A stretch of 64,000 nt of DNA from Thiemannella venezuelensis (lineage in GTDB: Bacteria > Actinomycetota > Actinomycetes > Streptosporangiales > Streptosporangiaceae): positions 1-64,000 of the forward strand of contig NZ_JACHJJ010000028.1 of NCBI RefSeq assembly GCF_014203605.1, in the 5' to 3' direction. Each line of letters opens with the position of its first letter. Position 1 is the first letter of the stretch. The notes beneath the pieces were generated by a model that was given only the letters and a program-made list of their open reading frames with translations, did no database searches and was not told the origin of the DNA. Below are positions 35,425 through 45,394 of the stretch, in pieces. The position numbers were made by a program, and so were the translations under genes.

Positions 35425-36159
35425 ATGATGACCGAACAGCTCGACGCGATGCCCACCGACTGGCAGCGGGCCCTGGCGATCGTGGCCCATCCCGACGACC
35501 TGGAGTACGGCACGGCCGCCGCGATCGCGGGCTGGACCGACGAGCGCCGCGAGGTCTCCTACCTGCTGGTCACCCGCGGCGAGGCCGGGATCGCCACCAT
35601 GGACCCGGTCAAGGCCGCCGCCGTGCGCGAGCGCGAGCAGCGGGCCAGCGCCGAGGTGGTCGGGGTGACCTCGGTGGAGTTCCTCGACCACCCGGACGGG
35701 GTGATCGAGTACGGTCCGGCGCTGCGCAGGGACCTCGCCGCGGCGATCAGGAGGCACCGGCCCGAGCTGGTGCTGACCATCAACCACCACGACACCTGGG
35801 GCGGAGTCGCCTGGAACACCCCCGACCACCGGGCGGTCGGCCGGGCCGTCCTGGACGCCGCCGGCGACGCGGGCAACCGGTGGATCTTCCCCGAGCTGTC
35901 CGCCGGCGGGCTGACCCCCTGGGACGGCGTGCGCTGGGTGGCCGTGAGCGGCTCCCCCCGCCCGACCCACGCCGTCGAGGTGAGCGGCGGCGTGGAGCGC
36001 GCGGTCCGCTCCCTGCTGGAGCACCGCACCTACATCGAGGCGCTCACCGACGAGGAACCGGAGGGCTACTGCCGCGCCTTCGTCGACCAGGTCACCTCCG
36101 CGGCCGCCGCCCGCTTCGGCGGCCGCCCGGCCGTCGCCTTCGAGCTGTTCCCCCGCTGA
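35425..36159 (+). CDS. PIG-L family deacetylase
   Basis: A 244-residue zinc-dependent N-deacetylase of the LmbE/PIG-L family. The metal motif is AHPDDLEYGTAA, where His, Asp and Asp bind zinc or catalyse, and the third ligand is in NTPDHRAVGRAV. HHDTWGG is also conserved. Actinomycete relatives include MshB (mycothiol) and Mca, but it lacks the diagnostic residues I would need to assign either. GGAGG precedes ATGATG at 35425. It is likely controlled through the tandem repeats upstream. Confidence 0.9.
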   Translation: MMTEQLDAMPTDWQRALAIVAHPDDLEYGTAAAIAGWTDERREVSYLLVTRGEAGIATMDPVKAAAVREREQRASAEVVGVTSVEFLDHPDGVIEYGPALRRDLAAAIRRHRPELVLTINHHDTWGGVAWNTPDHRAVGRAVLDAAGDAGNRWIFPELSAGGLTPWDGVRWVAVSGSPRPTHAVEVSGGVERAVRSLLEHRTYIEALTDEEPEGYCRAFVDQVTSAAAARFGGRPAVAFELFPR

Positions 36160-36171
36160 CCGCCCGCGCCC

Positions 36172-37065
36172 TCAGGGCGTCACCGGCGGCTCGTCGCGGC
36201 CCAGCTCGTGGGTGAGCTGCTCCAGCTCCGCTCCTCCGGCCATCAGGGAGGTGAGCTCCTGGCGGGTGACGTCCGCCCTGCCGTACTCGCCCATGCTCGC
36301 GCCCCGGTTGAGCAGCAGGAAGCGGTCGCCGACCGGGTAGGCGTGGTGCGGGTTGTGCGTGATGAACACCACGCCGAGGCCGCGGTCGCGGGCCCGGGCG
36401 ATGTAGCGCAGCACCACTCCGGCCTGCTTGACGCCCAGCGCGGAGGTCGGCTCGTCCAGGATGAGCACCCGGGCGCCGAAGTGCACCGCGCGGGCGATGG
36501 CCACGGACTGGCGCTCGCCGCCGGACAGGGTGCCCACCGGCTGGTCGACGTCGCGGATGTCGATGCCCATGGAACGCAGCTCCTCGCGGACCGTCCGCCT
36601 GGCGCGGGCCGCGTCGAGCCTGCGCAGCGGGCCCCGGCCCCGGGTCGGCTCGGAGCCGAGGAAGAAGTTCCGCCAGACCGACATCAGCGGGATCATCGCC
36701 AGGTCCTGGTAGACGGTGGCGATGCCCCGGTCCAGGGCGTCGCGGGGGCCGGCGAAGGCGGCGGGAGCCCCGTCGACCAGGTACGCGCCCGAGTCGGGCG
36801 GGTGCACACCCGACAGGATCTTGATGAGCGTGGACTTGCCCGCCCCGTTGTCGCCGAGCACGCAGGTGACCTCGCCCGCGTGCACCCGGGTCGAGACGTC
36901 GCGCAGCGCGATCACGCCGCCGAAGGTCTTGCCGCAGCCGCGGGTCTCCAGCAGCGGTACGGCGGAGCCCGTCCCTCCCGCCCCGGGCGAGGCCTTCCCC
37001 GCCTCCTCCGTCCCGGCGGGCGCCTTGTCCACCGCTCCGTGCGCCGCCTCGTCCGTCCCGGTCAA
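36172..37065 (-). CDS. Sugar ABC transporter ATP-binding protein
   Basis: A 297-residue single ABC domain: Walker [10 protein letters not shown] (71-79), signature LSGGE (180-184), Walker B LILDEP (201-206). RbsA-type ATPases of CUT2 transporters have two such domains in about 500 residues. This single-domain form is like FrcA of fructose uptake systems and presumably works as a homodimer. TTG at 37065, after GAGGAGG, overlaps the permease stop (TTGA). The first 35 residues are a low-complexity Ala/Gly/Glu linker. Confidence 0.9.
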   Translation of the reverse strand: MTGTDEAAHGAVDKAPAGTEEAGKASPGAGGTGSAVPLLETRGCGKTFGGVIALRDVSTRVHAGEVTCVLGDNGAGKSTLIKILSGVHPPDSGAYLVDGAPAAFAGPRDALDRGIATVYQDLAMIPLMSVWRNFFLGSEPTRGRGPLRRLDAARARRTVREELRSMGIDIRDVDQPVGTLSGGERQSVAIARAVHFGARVLILDEPTSALGVKQAGVVLRYIARARDRGLGVVFITHNPHHAYPVGDRFLLLNRGASMGEYGRADVTRQELTSLMAGGAELEQLTHELGRDEPPVTP

Positions 37066-38093
37066 TGCCGCACCTCCTCGGCGTAGCGGCGGACCAGGCG
37101 GTTGGCGAGGGTGGCCAGCAGCAGCATCGCGCCCAGGAAGAACGTGAACCAGTCGGCGTCCCAGCCGGCGAAGACGATGCCCTTGTCGGCCATGCCGAAG
37201 ATCACGGCTCCGATGGACGCGCCGACCGCCGAGCCGTACCCGCCGGTGAGCAGGCAGCCGCCGATCACCGCCGCGATGATGTAGACGAACTCCTGGCCCA
37301 GTCCCGCGTTGGCCTGCACCGAGGTGAAGCGCAGCGCCAGGATCGAGCCGACCAGCCAGGCGGCCCCGGCGGTGGTCATGAACAGTGCGATCTTCGTGCG
37401 CCCGGCGGGCACGCCGACCGCGCGGGCGGCCCGCTCGTCGCCGCCCACCGCGAAGATCCAGTTTCCCGCCCTGGTCCGCATGAGCACCCAGGTGGCCAGC
37501 GCGGTGACGCCCAGCCACCACAGGATCGCCACCCGGAAGTCGGCTCCGCCGAGCGAGACCGTCCCGGCCAGCGCGGCCCGCGCCTGCTCGTACCCCTCGG
37601 CCCGGCGCAGCCCGCCCACCTGGACGGTCCCGGTGAGCGCCTTGGTGACGCCCAGGTTGATCCCCTGCAGCATCAGGAACGTGCCGAGGGTGACGATGAA
37701 GCTCGGCAGCCCGGTGCGGACCACGATCAGCCCGTTGAGGAACCCCACCAGCAGCGCCGCGGCGAGGGCGGCGAGCATCGCCACCGGGATCGCGAAGCCG
37801 TACCGGGTGGCGAGGATGACCGTGATCAGGCCGGTGGTGCCGGTGAGAACCCCGGCCGACAGGTCGAACTCGCCGCCGATCATCAGCAGCGCGATGGCGA
37901 CCGCCATGATGCCGAGGGTGGAGGCCGGATCCAGCCAGTTGGCCACCCCGGCGACCGAGCGGAACGTCTCCGACCGGCTCGCGAAGAACGCGAACACCAC
38001 GACCGCGCCGACCACCGCGCCCAGCTCGGGGCGGATCAGCAGCCGCCGGACCAGGCCGGTCCCGGCGAGCCGTTCGTCGGCCGCGACGGTCAC
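37062..38093 (-). CDS. Sugar ABC transporter permease (CUT2 type)
   Basis: A 343-residue permease with about ten membrane helices. Family blocks are [74 protein letters not shown] and [19 protein letters not shown]. It belongs to the RbsC/FrcB branch. GTG at 38093 overlaps the binding-protein stop by four bases (GTGA). One gene suggests a homodimeric membrane channel. Confidence 0.93.
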   Translation of the reverse strand: MTVAADERLAGTGLVRRLLIRPELGAVVGAVVVFAFFASRSETFRSVAGVANWLDPASTLGIMAVAIALLMIGGEFDLSAGVLTGTTGLITVILATRYGFAIPVAMLAALAAALLVGFLNGLIVVRTGLPSFIVTLGTFLMLQGINLGVTKALTGTVQVGGLRRAEGYEQARAALAGTVSLGGADFRVAILWWLGVTALATWVLMRTRAGNWIFAVGGDERAARAVGVPAGRTKIALFMTTAGAAWLVGSILALRFTSVQANAGLGQEFVYIIAAVIGGCLLTGGYGSAVGASIGAVIFGMADKGIVFAGWDADWFTFFLGAMLLLATLANRLVRRYAEEVRH

Positions 38094-39082
38094 CTGGTGC
38101 CGCTCTCGGCGAGTTCGGCGACCTGCGCGGCGTTGTCCTTCGTCACGAACCCGGGGCCGGTGTTCACCGGCAGGCCGCCGCCGACGGTGTTGAGGTTGTC
38201 CTTGTAGAGGGTGAGGAAGGTGATCGGCAGCCAGCCCTGCAGGTACTGCTGCTGGTCCACGGCGAACAGGATCTCGCCGTCCTGGATGGCGGCCACCACG
38301 TCGCCCGAGAGGTCGAACGTGCCGACCCCGGCCTTCGAGCCGGTGTCGGCGACGGCGTCGCGGGCGGCGATGGCGACGGCCGGGTTCAGCGCGAGCACGC
38401 CGTCGATCGAGGTGTCGGACTGGAGCCTGGCCGCGATCTTCGAGGTGGCGTCGGCGAGGTTGCCCACGTCCACCTGGAGCCGCTCGACGGTGCCGCCCAG
38501 CCCCTCGGTGGCGCCGTTGCAGCGCTGGTCCAGGCCGACGTTGCCGGCCTCGTGGATCACGCAGAGCAGCTTGCCCACGCCCGCGGCCTTGAGCTGCTCC
38601 CCCGCGCCCCGCCCGGCCACGTCCTCGGACTGGCCGACGTGGGTGATCGCGCCGAACTCCCGGGAGCGGTCGGCCCCCGAGTTGATGGTGATCACCGGGA
38701 TCCCCGCGGTCACGGCCTTGCCGATCGACTCCTTCAGCGCGTCCGGGTTGGCCATGGAGACCACGATGCCGTCGGCCTTCTGGCTCACGGCCTGGTCGAT
38801 GAGCTGGGACTGCCGGGCCGGATCCCCGTCGCCCTGGTAGCTCACCGTGACGCCGTACCGCTGCGCGGCGGCCTCGGCGCCGTTCTTGACCACGTCCCAG
38901 AAGGCGTCGCCGGAGGCCGCGTGGGTGATGACCGCGAAGTTCCCGCCGCCGGCCGCCGGAGCCGTGCCCGCCGGAGCGCTCGACGGCCCCGCCTGGCCCT
39001 GCCCGCCCTGCCCCGACGAGCAGCCGCTCAGCGCGGAGAATCCCAGCATGGCCGCTATGACCAGCCCTGTCGCCCGCTTCAT
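38090..39082 (-). CDS. Sugar ABC transporter substrate-binding lipoprotein
   Basis: A 330-residue lipoprotein. Signal peptide [19 protein letters not shown] carries the lipobox LSGC with the acylated cysteine at about residue 20, followed by a Gly/Ser/Ala linker and a type I periplasmic binding fold ([54 protein letters not shown]). The order binding protein, permease, ATPase is that of fructose/ribose-type systems. The sugar is not determined. ATG at 39082 follows GGGAGGG. No regulator is adjacent. Confidence 0.93.
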   Translation of the reverse strand: MKRATGLVIAAMLGFSALSGCSSGQGGQGQAGPSSAPAGTAPAAGGGNFAVITHAASGDAFWDVVKNGAEAAAQRYGVTVSYQGDGDPARQSQLIDQAVSQKADGIVVSMANPDALKESIGKAVTAGIPVITINSGADRSREFGAITHVGQSEDVAGRGAGEQLKAAGVGKLLCVIHEAGNVGLDQRCNGATEGLGGTVERLQVDVGNLADATSKIAARLQSDTSIDGVLALNPAVAIAARDAVADTGSKAGVGTFDLSGDVVAAIQDGEILFAVDQQQYLQGWLPITFLTLYKDNLNTVGGGLPVNTGPGFVTKDNAAQVAELAESGTR

Positions 39083-39126
39083 GGGTAGCCCTCCCGCGTC
39101 GTCCCGCTGGAACCCCCCGTGCATGG

Positions 39127-39155
39127 TTTGTAACCGCGGGACACCGTGCTGTCAA
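39127..39155 (-). promoter_or_regulatory. Sigma-70 promoter of sugar ABC operon
   Basis: Reading leftward, TTGACA (39150-39155), 17 bases, then TACAAA (39127-39132). This is the best housekeeping-type promoter I see in the window and lies about 45 bases upstream of the binding-protein start. The surrounding gap (39083-39389) is otherwise empty, apart from a GTTAACC heptamer (39319-39325) that vaguely resembles half a PHO box upstream of the divergent phytase gene. Confidence 0.65.
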
Positions 39156-39389
39156 TGCTTTGTCGTGACATTAGGACTTATGCCGCTCCGCGGGATCGAC
39201 CGCGGGCACGCTCCGGGGCACCCGGGGCGGACCGGCTCCGCGGGACCGGGCGGGTCCCGGCGCGGCGCCCCGGTCTTCATCGTCATGTCACGGCGTGCGC
39301 CGGCGCCGTTCCGTACTCGTTAACCGGTCCTTAGCGTGGTGTCACGATGATCGAGCGCCGATCAGCCCGACCCTCACCGTGGAGGCGCC

Positions 39390-40697
39390 ATGCGTCCCCT
39401 GTCACGACTCTCCCTGGCCGCCCTGGCCGCGTGCCTGGCGGTCACCGCCCTGCCCGCGGTCCGCACCGCCCAGGCCTCCGGCGTGCCCGCCGTACGTCCC
39501 GAGGTGGAGACCCCCGCCCTCTTCGACGACGAGGCGGGAGGCGGCGCCAACGGCGACGACCCGGCGATCTGGGTCCATCCCACCAGGCCGGGCAGGAGCG
39601 TCGTGGTCGCCACCGCCAAGGAGGGCGGCCTGTACGCCTACGACCTCAGGGGGCGGCTGCTCCAGCACGTCCCGGCCCCCGCCGCTCCCGGCAGGGACGA
39701 CGAGCCCGGCCGGTTCAACAACGGCGACATCGTCTACGGCTTCGGCGGCAGGGACCTGGCCGTGGTCTCCGACCGGGGCCGCGACCAGATCCGCTTCTAC
39801 GCCGTCGACCCGGCGCGCGCCGGCGCCGGCCGCGCCCCGCTGACCGACGTCACCGACCCCGCGGCGCCGTTCGTGTTCAACACCACCCAGGAGCAGGTCA
39901 ACAAGGCCGAGACCGCCTACGGCCTGGCCGCCTGGAAGGACTCCACCGGCACCTACGTCCTGGTCAGCCAGAGGCACCGGACCACCGTCGCGCTGCTGAA
40001 GCTCAAGACCGCCCCCGGCGGGAGGATCGGCTACGACAAGGTCCGCCAGATCAGCCTGCCCTCCTCCTTCGACCTGCCCGGCGGCGCCACCTGGAGCCCC
40101 TGCCTGGAGCCGGACGAACTCCCCCAGGTGGAGGGCATGGTCGTCGACGTCCAGCGGGACGTGCTCTACGCCGCCCAGGAGACGGTCGGCATCTGGAGGA
40201 TGCGCGCCGACCTGACCGGCGAGCCGGTGCTGATGGACAAGGTGCGCGGGTACGGGGTGCCGGGCACCTACGACCCCGGGACCGAGGAGTGCACCTTCGG
40301 CGAGGACCCCGGCCTCGGCGGCGAGCACCTCACGGCCGACGCCGAGGGCCTGACCATCTACTACCGCGCGGGCGGCAAGGGCTACCTGCTGGCCTCCAGC
40401 CAGGGTGACGACACCTTCTCGGTCTACCGGCGCGAGGGCTCCAACGCCCACCTCGGGCGGTTCCGCGTCCGCGCCGCCGGAGGCGTCGACGGCGTCGAGC
40501 ACAGCGACGGCGCGATGGTGCTGAACGTGCCGCTCGGCGGAGAGTTCGACAAGGGCGTCCTGGTCGTCCACGACGGCGCCAACCTCCCCGCCGACGGCGA
40601 CCGGGAGAACACGAACTTCAAGTTCGTCGGATGGGACGAGGTCGCCGATCTGCACGACCTGGCCGTCGACACCGACGGCTGGCACCCCCGCCGCTGA
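39390..40697 (+). CDS. Secreted beta-propeller phytase-like protein
   Basis: A 435-residue exported protein. Signal peptide [20 protein letters not shown] with cleavage near AQA-SGV. The six-bladed 3-phytase domain has [61 protein letters not shown] and [20 protein letters not shown]. Such enzymes release phosphate from calcium phytate using bound calcium. No Pho-regulated gene is nearby and only a weak PHO-box-like heptamer precedes it. It is followed by a large nested hairpin. Confidence 0.9.
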   Translation: MRPLSRLSLAALAACLAVTALPAVRTAQASGVPAVRPEVETPALFDDEAGGGANGDDPAIWVHPTRPGRSVVVATAKEGGLYAYDLRGRLLQHVPAPAAPGRDDEPGRFNNGDIVYGFGGRDLAVVSDRGRDQIRFYAVDPARAGAGRAPLTDVTDPAAPFVFNTTQEQVNKAETAYGLAAWKDSTGTYVLVSQRHRTTVALLKLKTAPGGRIGYDKVRQISLPSSFDLPGGATWSPCLEPDELPQVEGMVVDVQRDVLYAAQETVGIWRMRADLTGEPVLMDKVRGYGVPGTYDPGTEECTFGEDPGLGGEHLTADAEGLTIYYRAGGKGYLLASSQGDDTFSVYRREGSNAHLGRFRVRAAGGVDGVEHSDGAMVLNVPLGGEFDKGVLVVHDGANLPADGDRENTNFKFVGWDEVADLHDLAVDTDGWHPRR

Positions 40698-40705
40698 CCT
40701 CGCGC

Positions 40706-40781
40706 CGGCGCCCCGCGGCGGCTCTCCGGACCGCGACCGCCCCATGGCGGTCCTCCGGATCGCGACCGCCGCGGGGCGCCG
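40706..40781. terminator. Nested three-tier hairpin between convergent genes
   Basis: The outer stem is a perfect 16-bp repeat: CGGCGCCCCGCGGCGG (40706-40721) with its complement (40766-40781). Inside, TCCGGA (40725-40730) pairs with TCCGGA (40754-40759), and GACCGCC (40735-40741) with GGCGGTC (40746-40752) around a CCAT loop. It fills the gap between the phytase gene and the convergent membrane-protein gene and should terminate both transcripts. Confidence 0.75.
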
Positions 40782-40818
40782 CGTCGTTCCGCAGCGGTCC
40801 GGGGAACACCGCGGAACA

Positions 40819-41523
40819 CTAACGCCGGGCGGCGTTTCCACGCAGGGCCAGGGCGACGCAGAGCATCGTCACCCCGTGCCACATGCCGCCGGTGTAACTG
40901 CCGGTCTGGCTGACCGGCGCCCACACCGACAGGGCCAGGCCGAGGGCCATCACGGCGAACTGGGAGAGGGCGATCAGCGCTCCCACCCAGGCGGGAAGGA
41001 CGCGGGCGCGGGCGGTGGCGACGCCGAAGGCCACCAGGCCGGTGGAGAACAGCAGGGGGCCCACGGGGAACGCGACGACGGCCACGGCCCCGTGGCCCAG
41101 GAGCACTCCCACGGTCCCGACGGTCGCGGCCGCCGTACCCGCCAGGGTGACGGCCAGCGCGGCGGCCGCGAACCGCCCCGTCCGGTGGGACTGCGCCCGC
41201 TGGACCCCGGCCAGGACCGCGCCGAACAGGACCCAGGGCACCTGGACCAGCGCGTCGCGGTAGGACTGCGGCGGCGGGCTCACCAGGGACTCGATCCCCA
41301 GGGCGAACCAGCAGGCCGCGCTCACCAGGGCCGCCGCGACGAACGGCCGGCCCTTCGCGGCCGCCGCCGCGGCGGTCCCCGCGCCCTCCGCGCCCTCCGT
41401 GCTCCCCGGACCCCCCGTGCCCCTCGTGGCCCCCGTGCCCCTCGTGCTTCCCGCGGTCCCCGTGGTCCCCGTGGACCTGGCGGTCCTCGCGAGCGTCTCC
41501 CGGTGGGGATGTCCACCTGTCAT
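40819..41523 (-). CDS. Membrane protein with low-complexity N terminus
   Basis: A 234-residue protein with about six predicted membrane helices in residues 65-230 ([47 protein letters not shown]). I do not recognise the family. Residues 10-60 are a repetitive Gly/Thr/Ser/Arg/Glu segment ([19 protein letters not shown]) from near-9-bp DNA repeats. ATG at 41523 follows GGAGAG. It is divergent from the sensor kinase gene, so it may belong to that regulon. Confidence 0.6.
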   Translation of the reverse strand: MTGGHPHRETLARTARSTGTTGTAGSTRGTGATRGTGGPGSTEGAEGAGTAAAAAAKGRPFVAAALVSAACWFALGIESLVSPPPQSYRDALVQVPWVLFGAVLAGVQRAQSHRTGRFAAAALAVTLAGTAAATVGTVGVLLGHGAVAVVAFPVGPLLFSTGLVAFGVATARARVLPAWVGALIALSQFAVMALGLALSVWAPVSQTGSYTGGMWHGVTMLCVALALRGNAARR

Positions 41524-41668
41524 GTCGTCTCTCCTCACAGTGGTGTTCCGGGCAGGTGTTCCGAGCACGTCCCACGATCGCGGTGGGGACGGCCGGGCCA
41601 CATGAGCCAGGCATCACGGTCATCTCGGGACTTCTCGTCCTATGACGTCGGGACCGGCAGGTGGCACG

Positions 41669-43780
41669 ATGCCGCTCATGCACTCCCGGACAACCGCCCG
41701 GCCCGCCTGGCCGGGCACCGCCGTCGCCACCGGCCTCCTCGTGCTCGTCGCGGGCGCCCTGGCCGTCGAGCCCCGGCTCCGGGAACTGGGCGTGACCGGC
41801 TTCGTCGAGCGGTTCGACGCGTTCCGCGCCGTGGGGGCGCTCGCCTTCGGCCTGCCGGGCGCCCTGGTCGTCACCCACCGCCCGGGGAGCCTGATCGGCC
41901 GCCTGATGCTCGGCGTCGGCGCCGTCCAGGCGGTCTCCCTGGCCATGGGGGCCTACGGCCTGCTCGGCATCAACGACCCCGGCCTCGGCCTGCCCCTGGC
42001 CGACCCGCTGATGTGGTTGTCGAACTGGCTGTGGGCACCCGCGTACCTGACCGTGCCGACGCTGTTCCTGCTGCTGTTCCCGGACGGCGCCCTGCCCTCG
42101 CGGCGGTGGCGGCCGGCCGCGGCGCTCGCCGCCGCCGCCGTCGCGTCGGCCACGCTCGGCTGGGCGCTGCTGCCGGTGGCCGAGGTCGACGTGGCGGGGA
42201 TGTTCCCGCCCGGTCATACCGGGGTGGTACCGGTCCTGCCGTGGCTGGCCCCTCCCCTGCAGGCGGCGGGGCTGGTGCTCGGCGGCTGCGCGACGGCCGC
42301 CGCCGTCGCGTCCCTGGTCCACCGGCACCGCACCGCCTCGGGCGCGGTGCGCAGGCAGGTGCAGTGGGTGCTGGCGGCCGGGATCGTCACCGTCGCCCTG
42401 CTGGGGACGGCGCTGACGTCCCCGCCCGGCGGGCCGCTCCTGCTCACGCTGGCGCCGGTCCCCCTGCCCGCGGCGATCGCCGTCGCGGTGGCCCGCCACC
42501 GGCTCTGGGACGTCGACCTGCTGCTCGCGCGCACGCTGACCCTCTCCGCCCTCACCGCGACCCTGCTGGCCGCCTACGCGGGCTGCGTGCTGGCGCTGGG
42601 CCGGTACCTCGACGCCGGGGACGGCCTGTCCCCGGCGGGCGTGGCCGTCGCGGCGGCCCTCGTCCAGCCGGCGTACACGCGGATCCACGCCCGCGCCAAC
42701 CAGCTGGTCTTCGGCGACCGCGACGATCCGGTGGCCGCGCTGCGCCGCCTGGGCGCCCGGCTCTCCGGGACGGGCGACCCCGGCGAGCTCCTCGGCCAGG
42801 TCGCCGAGTCCGTCGGCCGTACGCTGCGCGTCCGCCACGTGGCGGTCGAGGAGGACGGCGCCGTCGTCGCGGAGTGGGGCGGACCGGGCGGTCCCGCCGA
42901 GCGCGTCCCCCTCCGCCACCGCGGCCGGGAGATCGGCGCCCTCGTCGTGGGCGAACCGCTCCGGAGCCGGGACCGGGCGGTCCTGGCCGAGCTGGCCCCG
43001 CACGTCGCGGTGACGGTCCGCGCGCACCGCCTCGGCGCCGACCTCGCCCGCTCCCACCAGCGCCTGCTCGCCGCCCGCGAGGAGGAGCGCAGCCGGCTCC
43101 TGCGCGAACTGCACGACGGCGTCGGCCCTACGCTCGCGGCCCTCGCCTTCCAGGCCGACCGGGGCCGCAGGCTGGTCGCCGGGCGCTCGCCCGAGGCCGA
43201 GCGGCTCCTGGACGATCTGGCCGCCCGGATCCGCTCGACGGTGGCGGACGTCCGCGCCATCGTCGACGATCTGCGCCCGCCGCCCCTGGACGGTCTCGGC
43301 CTGGCGGGCGCGCTGGCGGAACTGGGGCGCGGCTTCGCCGGGAGCCTGGCCGTCGAGGTGGACGCGGGCGGCGGCCTGCCCCCGATCCCGGCCGCGGTCG
43401 AACTGGCCGCGTACCGGATCGCCGCGGAGGCCCTCTCCAACGCGGCGCGGCACGCCGGGGCGTCCCGCTGCGCGATCCGGCTGCGCGCGGGCCGGGAGCT
43501 GGAGATCCGGGTCGACGACGACGGCGCGGGCGTGCCCGAGCGGCCGCGCGCCGGGGTCGGCCTGGGTTCGATGCGCCGCCGCGCGGCCGAGCTGGGCGGC
43601 TCCTTCGAGATCCGGCCCGCGCCGGGCGGCGGGACCGGCGTCCTGGTACGGCTCCCGCTCCAGGAGGCGGCGCCCGGCCGGGCCGTACGGACGCCCGGCC
43701 TGCCGGTACCGTCGTCCCCCGGGGATACGGCCCGGCCGCCGGCCGCGCACGGGGCGCGGCCCCCGCTGGAGGAGGCGTGA
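41669..43780 (+). CDS. Sensor histidine kinase with GAF-like domain
   Basis: A 703-residue kinase. About eight membrane helices fill residues 15-310; a GAF-like domain spans 350-465; the HisKA_3 phospho-acceptor is [20 protein letters not shown] (H482). ATPase N-box [12 protein letters not shown] and G-box [20 protein letters not shown] follow. The start at 41669 has AGGTGG upstream and is preferred over ATG 41642. The stop overlaps the response-regulator ATG. The signal is unknown. Confidence 0.9.
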   Translation: MPLMHSRTTARPAWPGTAVATGLLVLVAGALAVEPRLRELGVTGFVERFDAFRAVGALAFGLPGALVVTHRPGSLIGRLMLGVGAVQAVSLAMGAYGLLGINDPGLGLPLADPLMWLSNWLWAPAYLTVPTLFLLLFPDGALPSRRWRPAAALAAAAVASATLGWALLPVAEVDVAGMFPPGHTGVVPVLPWLAPPLQAAGLVLGGCATAAAVASLVHRHRTASGAVRRQVQWVLAAGIVTVALLGTALTSPPGGPLLLTLAPVPLPAAIAVAVARHRLWDVDLLLARTLTLSALTATLLAAYAGCVLALGRYLDAGDGLSPAGVAVAAALVQPAYTRIHARANQLVFGDRDDPVAALRRLGARLSGTGDPGELLGQVAESVGRTLRVRHVAVEEDGAVVAEWGGPGGPAERVPLRHRGREIGALVVGEPLRSRDRAVLAELAPHVAVTVRAHRLGADLARSHQRLLAAREEERSRLLRELHDGVGPTLAALAFQADRGRRLVAGRSPEAERLLDDLAARIRSTVADVRAIVDDLRPPPLDGLGLAGALAELGRGFAGSLAVEVDAGGGLPPIPAAVELAAYRIAAEALSNAARHAGASRCAIRLRAGRELEIRVDDDGAGVPERPRAGVGLGSMRRRAAELGGSFEIRPAPGGGTGVLVRLPLQEAAPGRAVRTPGLPVPSSPGDTARPPAAHGARPPLEEA

Positions 43781-44433
43781 TGACCAGGGTCGTCGTGGTC
43801 GAGGACCACCCGATGTTCGCCGAGGGGCTCATCGGGCTGCTCGGCGACCTCGACGGCGTGGAGGTCGCCGGGCACGCCGCCACCGGCGAGGAGGCGGTCG
43901 CCCTGGTGGAGGCCGCGCTTCCGGATGTGGTCCTGATGGACCTGCACCTGCCGGGGATCAGCGGGATCGAGGCGACCCGGATCATCCGGGCACGCCATCC
44001 CGGCGTGGCGGTGCTGGCCCTGACGATGCTCTCGGACGACGCCACGATCCTGGAGGCCGTCCGGGCCGGAGCCCGCGGCTACCTGCTGAAGGAGGCCACC
44101 CCGGCCGAGATCGCCCGCTCCCTGGCCGCGGTCGCCGCCGGACAGGTCGTCTTCGGCGGCGGCGCGGGAGACCGGGTGCTGGCGGCGCTGTCGGACTCCC
44201 GCGCCGGGGCCCGCCCGCTGCCCGAGCTGACCGACCGGGAGGCGGAGGTGCTCTCGCTGGTCGCGACCGGCCTGACCAACCACGCGATCGCCGGGCGGCT
44301 GTTCCTCAGTGAGAAGACCGTGCGCAACCACGTGTCGAACATCTTCGCCAAGCTCGGCGTGGGCGACCGCGCCGCCGCCGTCGCCCGCGCCCGCGATGCC
44401 GGGCTCGGGGCCCGGCGGCCTCCCGCCGGGTGA
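43780..44433 (+). CDS. NarL/LuxR-type response regulator
   Basis: A 217-residue response regulator with phospho-acceptor D54 ([10 protein letters not shown]), conserved lysine in YLLKEAT (about 105) and a LuxR helix-turn-helix ([20 protein letters not shown], then [20 protein letters not shown]). ATG shares bases with the kinase stop, so the pair is coupled. It is the cognate partner of the kinase; the target genes are unknown. Confidence 0.93.
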   Translation: MTRVVVVEDHPMFAEGLIGLLGDLDGVEVAGHAATGEEAVALVEAALPDVVLMDLHLPGISGIEATRIIRARHPGVAVLALTMLSDDATILEAVRAGARGYLLKEATPAEIARSLAAVAAGQVVFGGGAGDRVLAALSDSRAGARPLPELTDREAEVLSLVATGLTNHAIAGRLFLSEKTVRNHVSNIFAKLGVGDRAAAVARARDAGLGARRPPAG

Positions 44434-44445
44434 CCCGCGCCCGAA

Positions 44446-44487
44446 GATGTCCGGCATTTGTCAGGACATCCTGATGTCCGCTAACGT
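44446..44487 (+). promoter_or_regulatory. GntR operator inside its own promoter spacer
   Basis: TTGTCA (44458-44463), 18 bases, then TAACGT (44482-44487) form a sigma-70-like promoter. The spacer is filled by GGACATC (44464-44470), CT, GATGTCC (44473-44479), a perfect inverted repeat. A second palindrome, TCAGGA-CA-TCCTGA (44461-44474), overlaps it, and another GATGTCC lies at 44446-44452. A repressor bound here would exclude polymerase, so autorepression by the following GntR protein is likely. Confidence 0.7.
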
Positions 44488-44518
44488 GGTCACAGAGCGT
44501 ACCCGCCGGGAGGGGCCG

Positions 44519-45259
44519 ATGACCGCCGAGCTCGCCATCGATCTGGACCGGTCCAGTCCGGTGCCGCTGTACTTCCAGGTGGCCGAGCAGATCTCCGAGG
44601 CGATCCGGCGCGGCGACCTGCCCCCCGGTTCCCGGCTGGACAACGAGATCCTGCTCGCCGACCGGCTCGGCCTGTCCCGGCCGACCGTCCGCCAGGCGAT
44701 CCAGTACCTCGTCGACAAGGGCCTGCTGGTCCGCAAGCGCGGCGTCGGCACCCAGGTCGTGCACGGCCAGGTCAAGCGCTCGGTGGAGCTCACCAGTCTC
44801 TACGACGACCTGCGCCGCGCCGGGCAGGACCCCGCCACGCGCGTGCTCGCGCTGGGGCCCGTCCCCGCGGAGGAGCCGGTCGCCGCGCTCCTCGGCGTCG
44901 CCCCGGGCACCGAGGTCCTGCGCGTGGAACGGCTGCGCTACGCCGCAGGGGAGCCGCTGGCGCTGCTGCACAACTGGCTGCCCACGGGCCTGGCCGCACT
45001 GACCGCCGAGAACCTCGCCGCGCGCGGCCTGTACGAGCTGCTCCGCTCGGCCGGCGTGCGGATGCGGGTGGCGAACCAGCGGATGGGCGCCCGGGCCGCG
45101 AGCGCGGCCGAGGCCCGGCTGCTGGGCGAGCGGCGCGGCGCGCCCCTGCTCACCATGGTCCGCACCACCTACGACGACCAGGGCCGTGCCGTGGAGCACG
45201 GATCCCACGTCTACCGCGCCTCGCACTACTCCCTCGAGGTCACCCTCGTCGAACGCTGA
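44519..45259 (+). CDS. GntR family regulator with UTRA domain
   Basis: A 246-residue HutC-type GntR regulator: winged helix at residues 12-80 (PLYFQVAEQISEAIRRGDLP, then SRPTVRQAIQYLVDKGLLVR) and a UTRA domain (VLRVERLRYAAGEPLALLHN, then PLLTMVRTTYDDQGRAVEHG). ATG at 44519 follows GGGAGGGG. Related proteins control sugar or amino-sugar uptake, and the CUT2 transporter is 5 kb away, but no link is shown. The promoter contains its likely operator. Confidence 0.9.
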   Translation: MTAELAIDLDRSSPVPLYFQVAEQISEAIRRGDLPPGSRLDNEILLADRLGLSRPTVRQAIQYLVDKGLLVRKRGVGTQVVHGQVKRSVELTSLYDDLRRAGQDPATRVLALGPVPAEEPVAALLGVAPGTEVLRVERLRYAAGEPLALLHNWLPTGLAALTAENLAARGLYELLRSAGVRMRVANQRMGARAASAAEARLLGERRGAPLLTMVRTTYDDQGRAVEHGSHVYRASHYSLEVTLVER

Positions 45260-45394
45260 CCCGGCGCGGGCGGGCGTACCGGGTTCCGCCACCCGCCGCG
45301 ACCGGTCCGGCCGGGCCGTCTCCCCCAATACAGTGGGATCCCAGTCCTCGAACGCCGGAAGGCGGCGTTCCCCATCCGGCAGGAGGCCCCCCGG

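Noticed and set aside
39319-39325. GTTAACC as a PHO box upstream of the phytase gene
   Set aside because: Only one degenerate heptamer; the second direct repeat 11 bp away does not match GTTCACC.
40424-43750. 1108-residue leftward ORF spanning the phytase end, hairpin and kinase gene
   Set aside because: It crosses the 40.7-kb terminator and is antisense to clear genes; composition is shadow-like.
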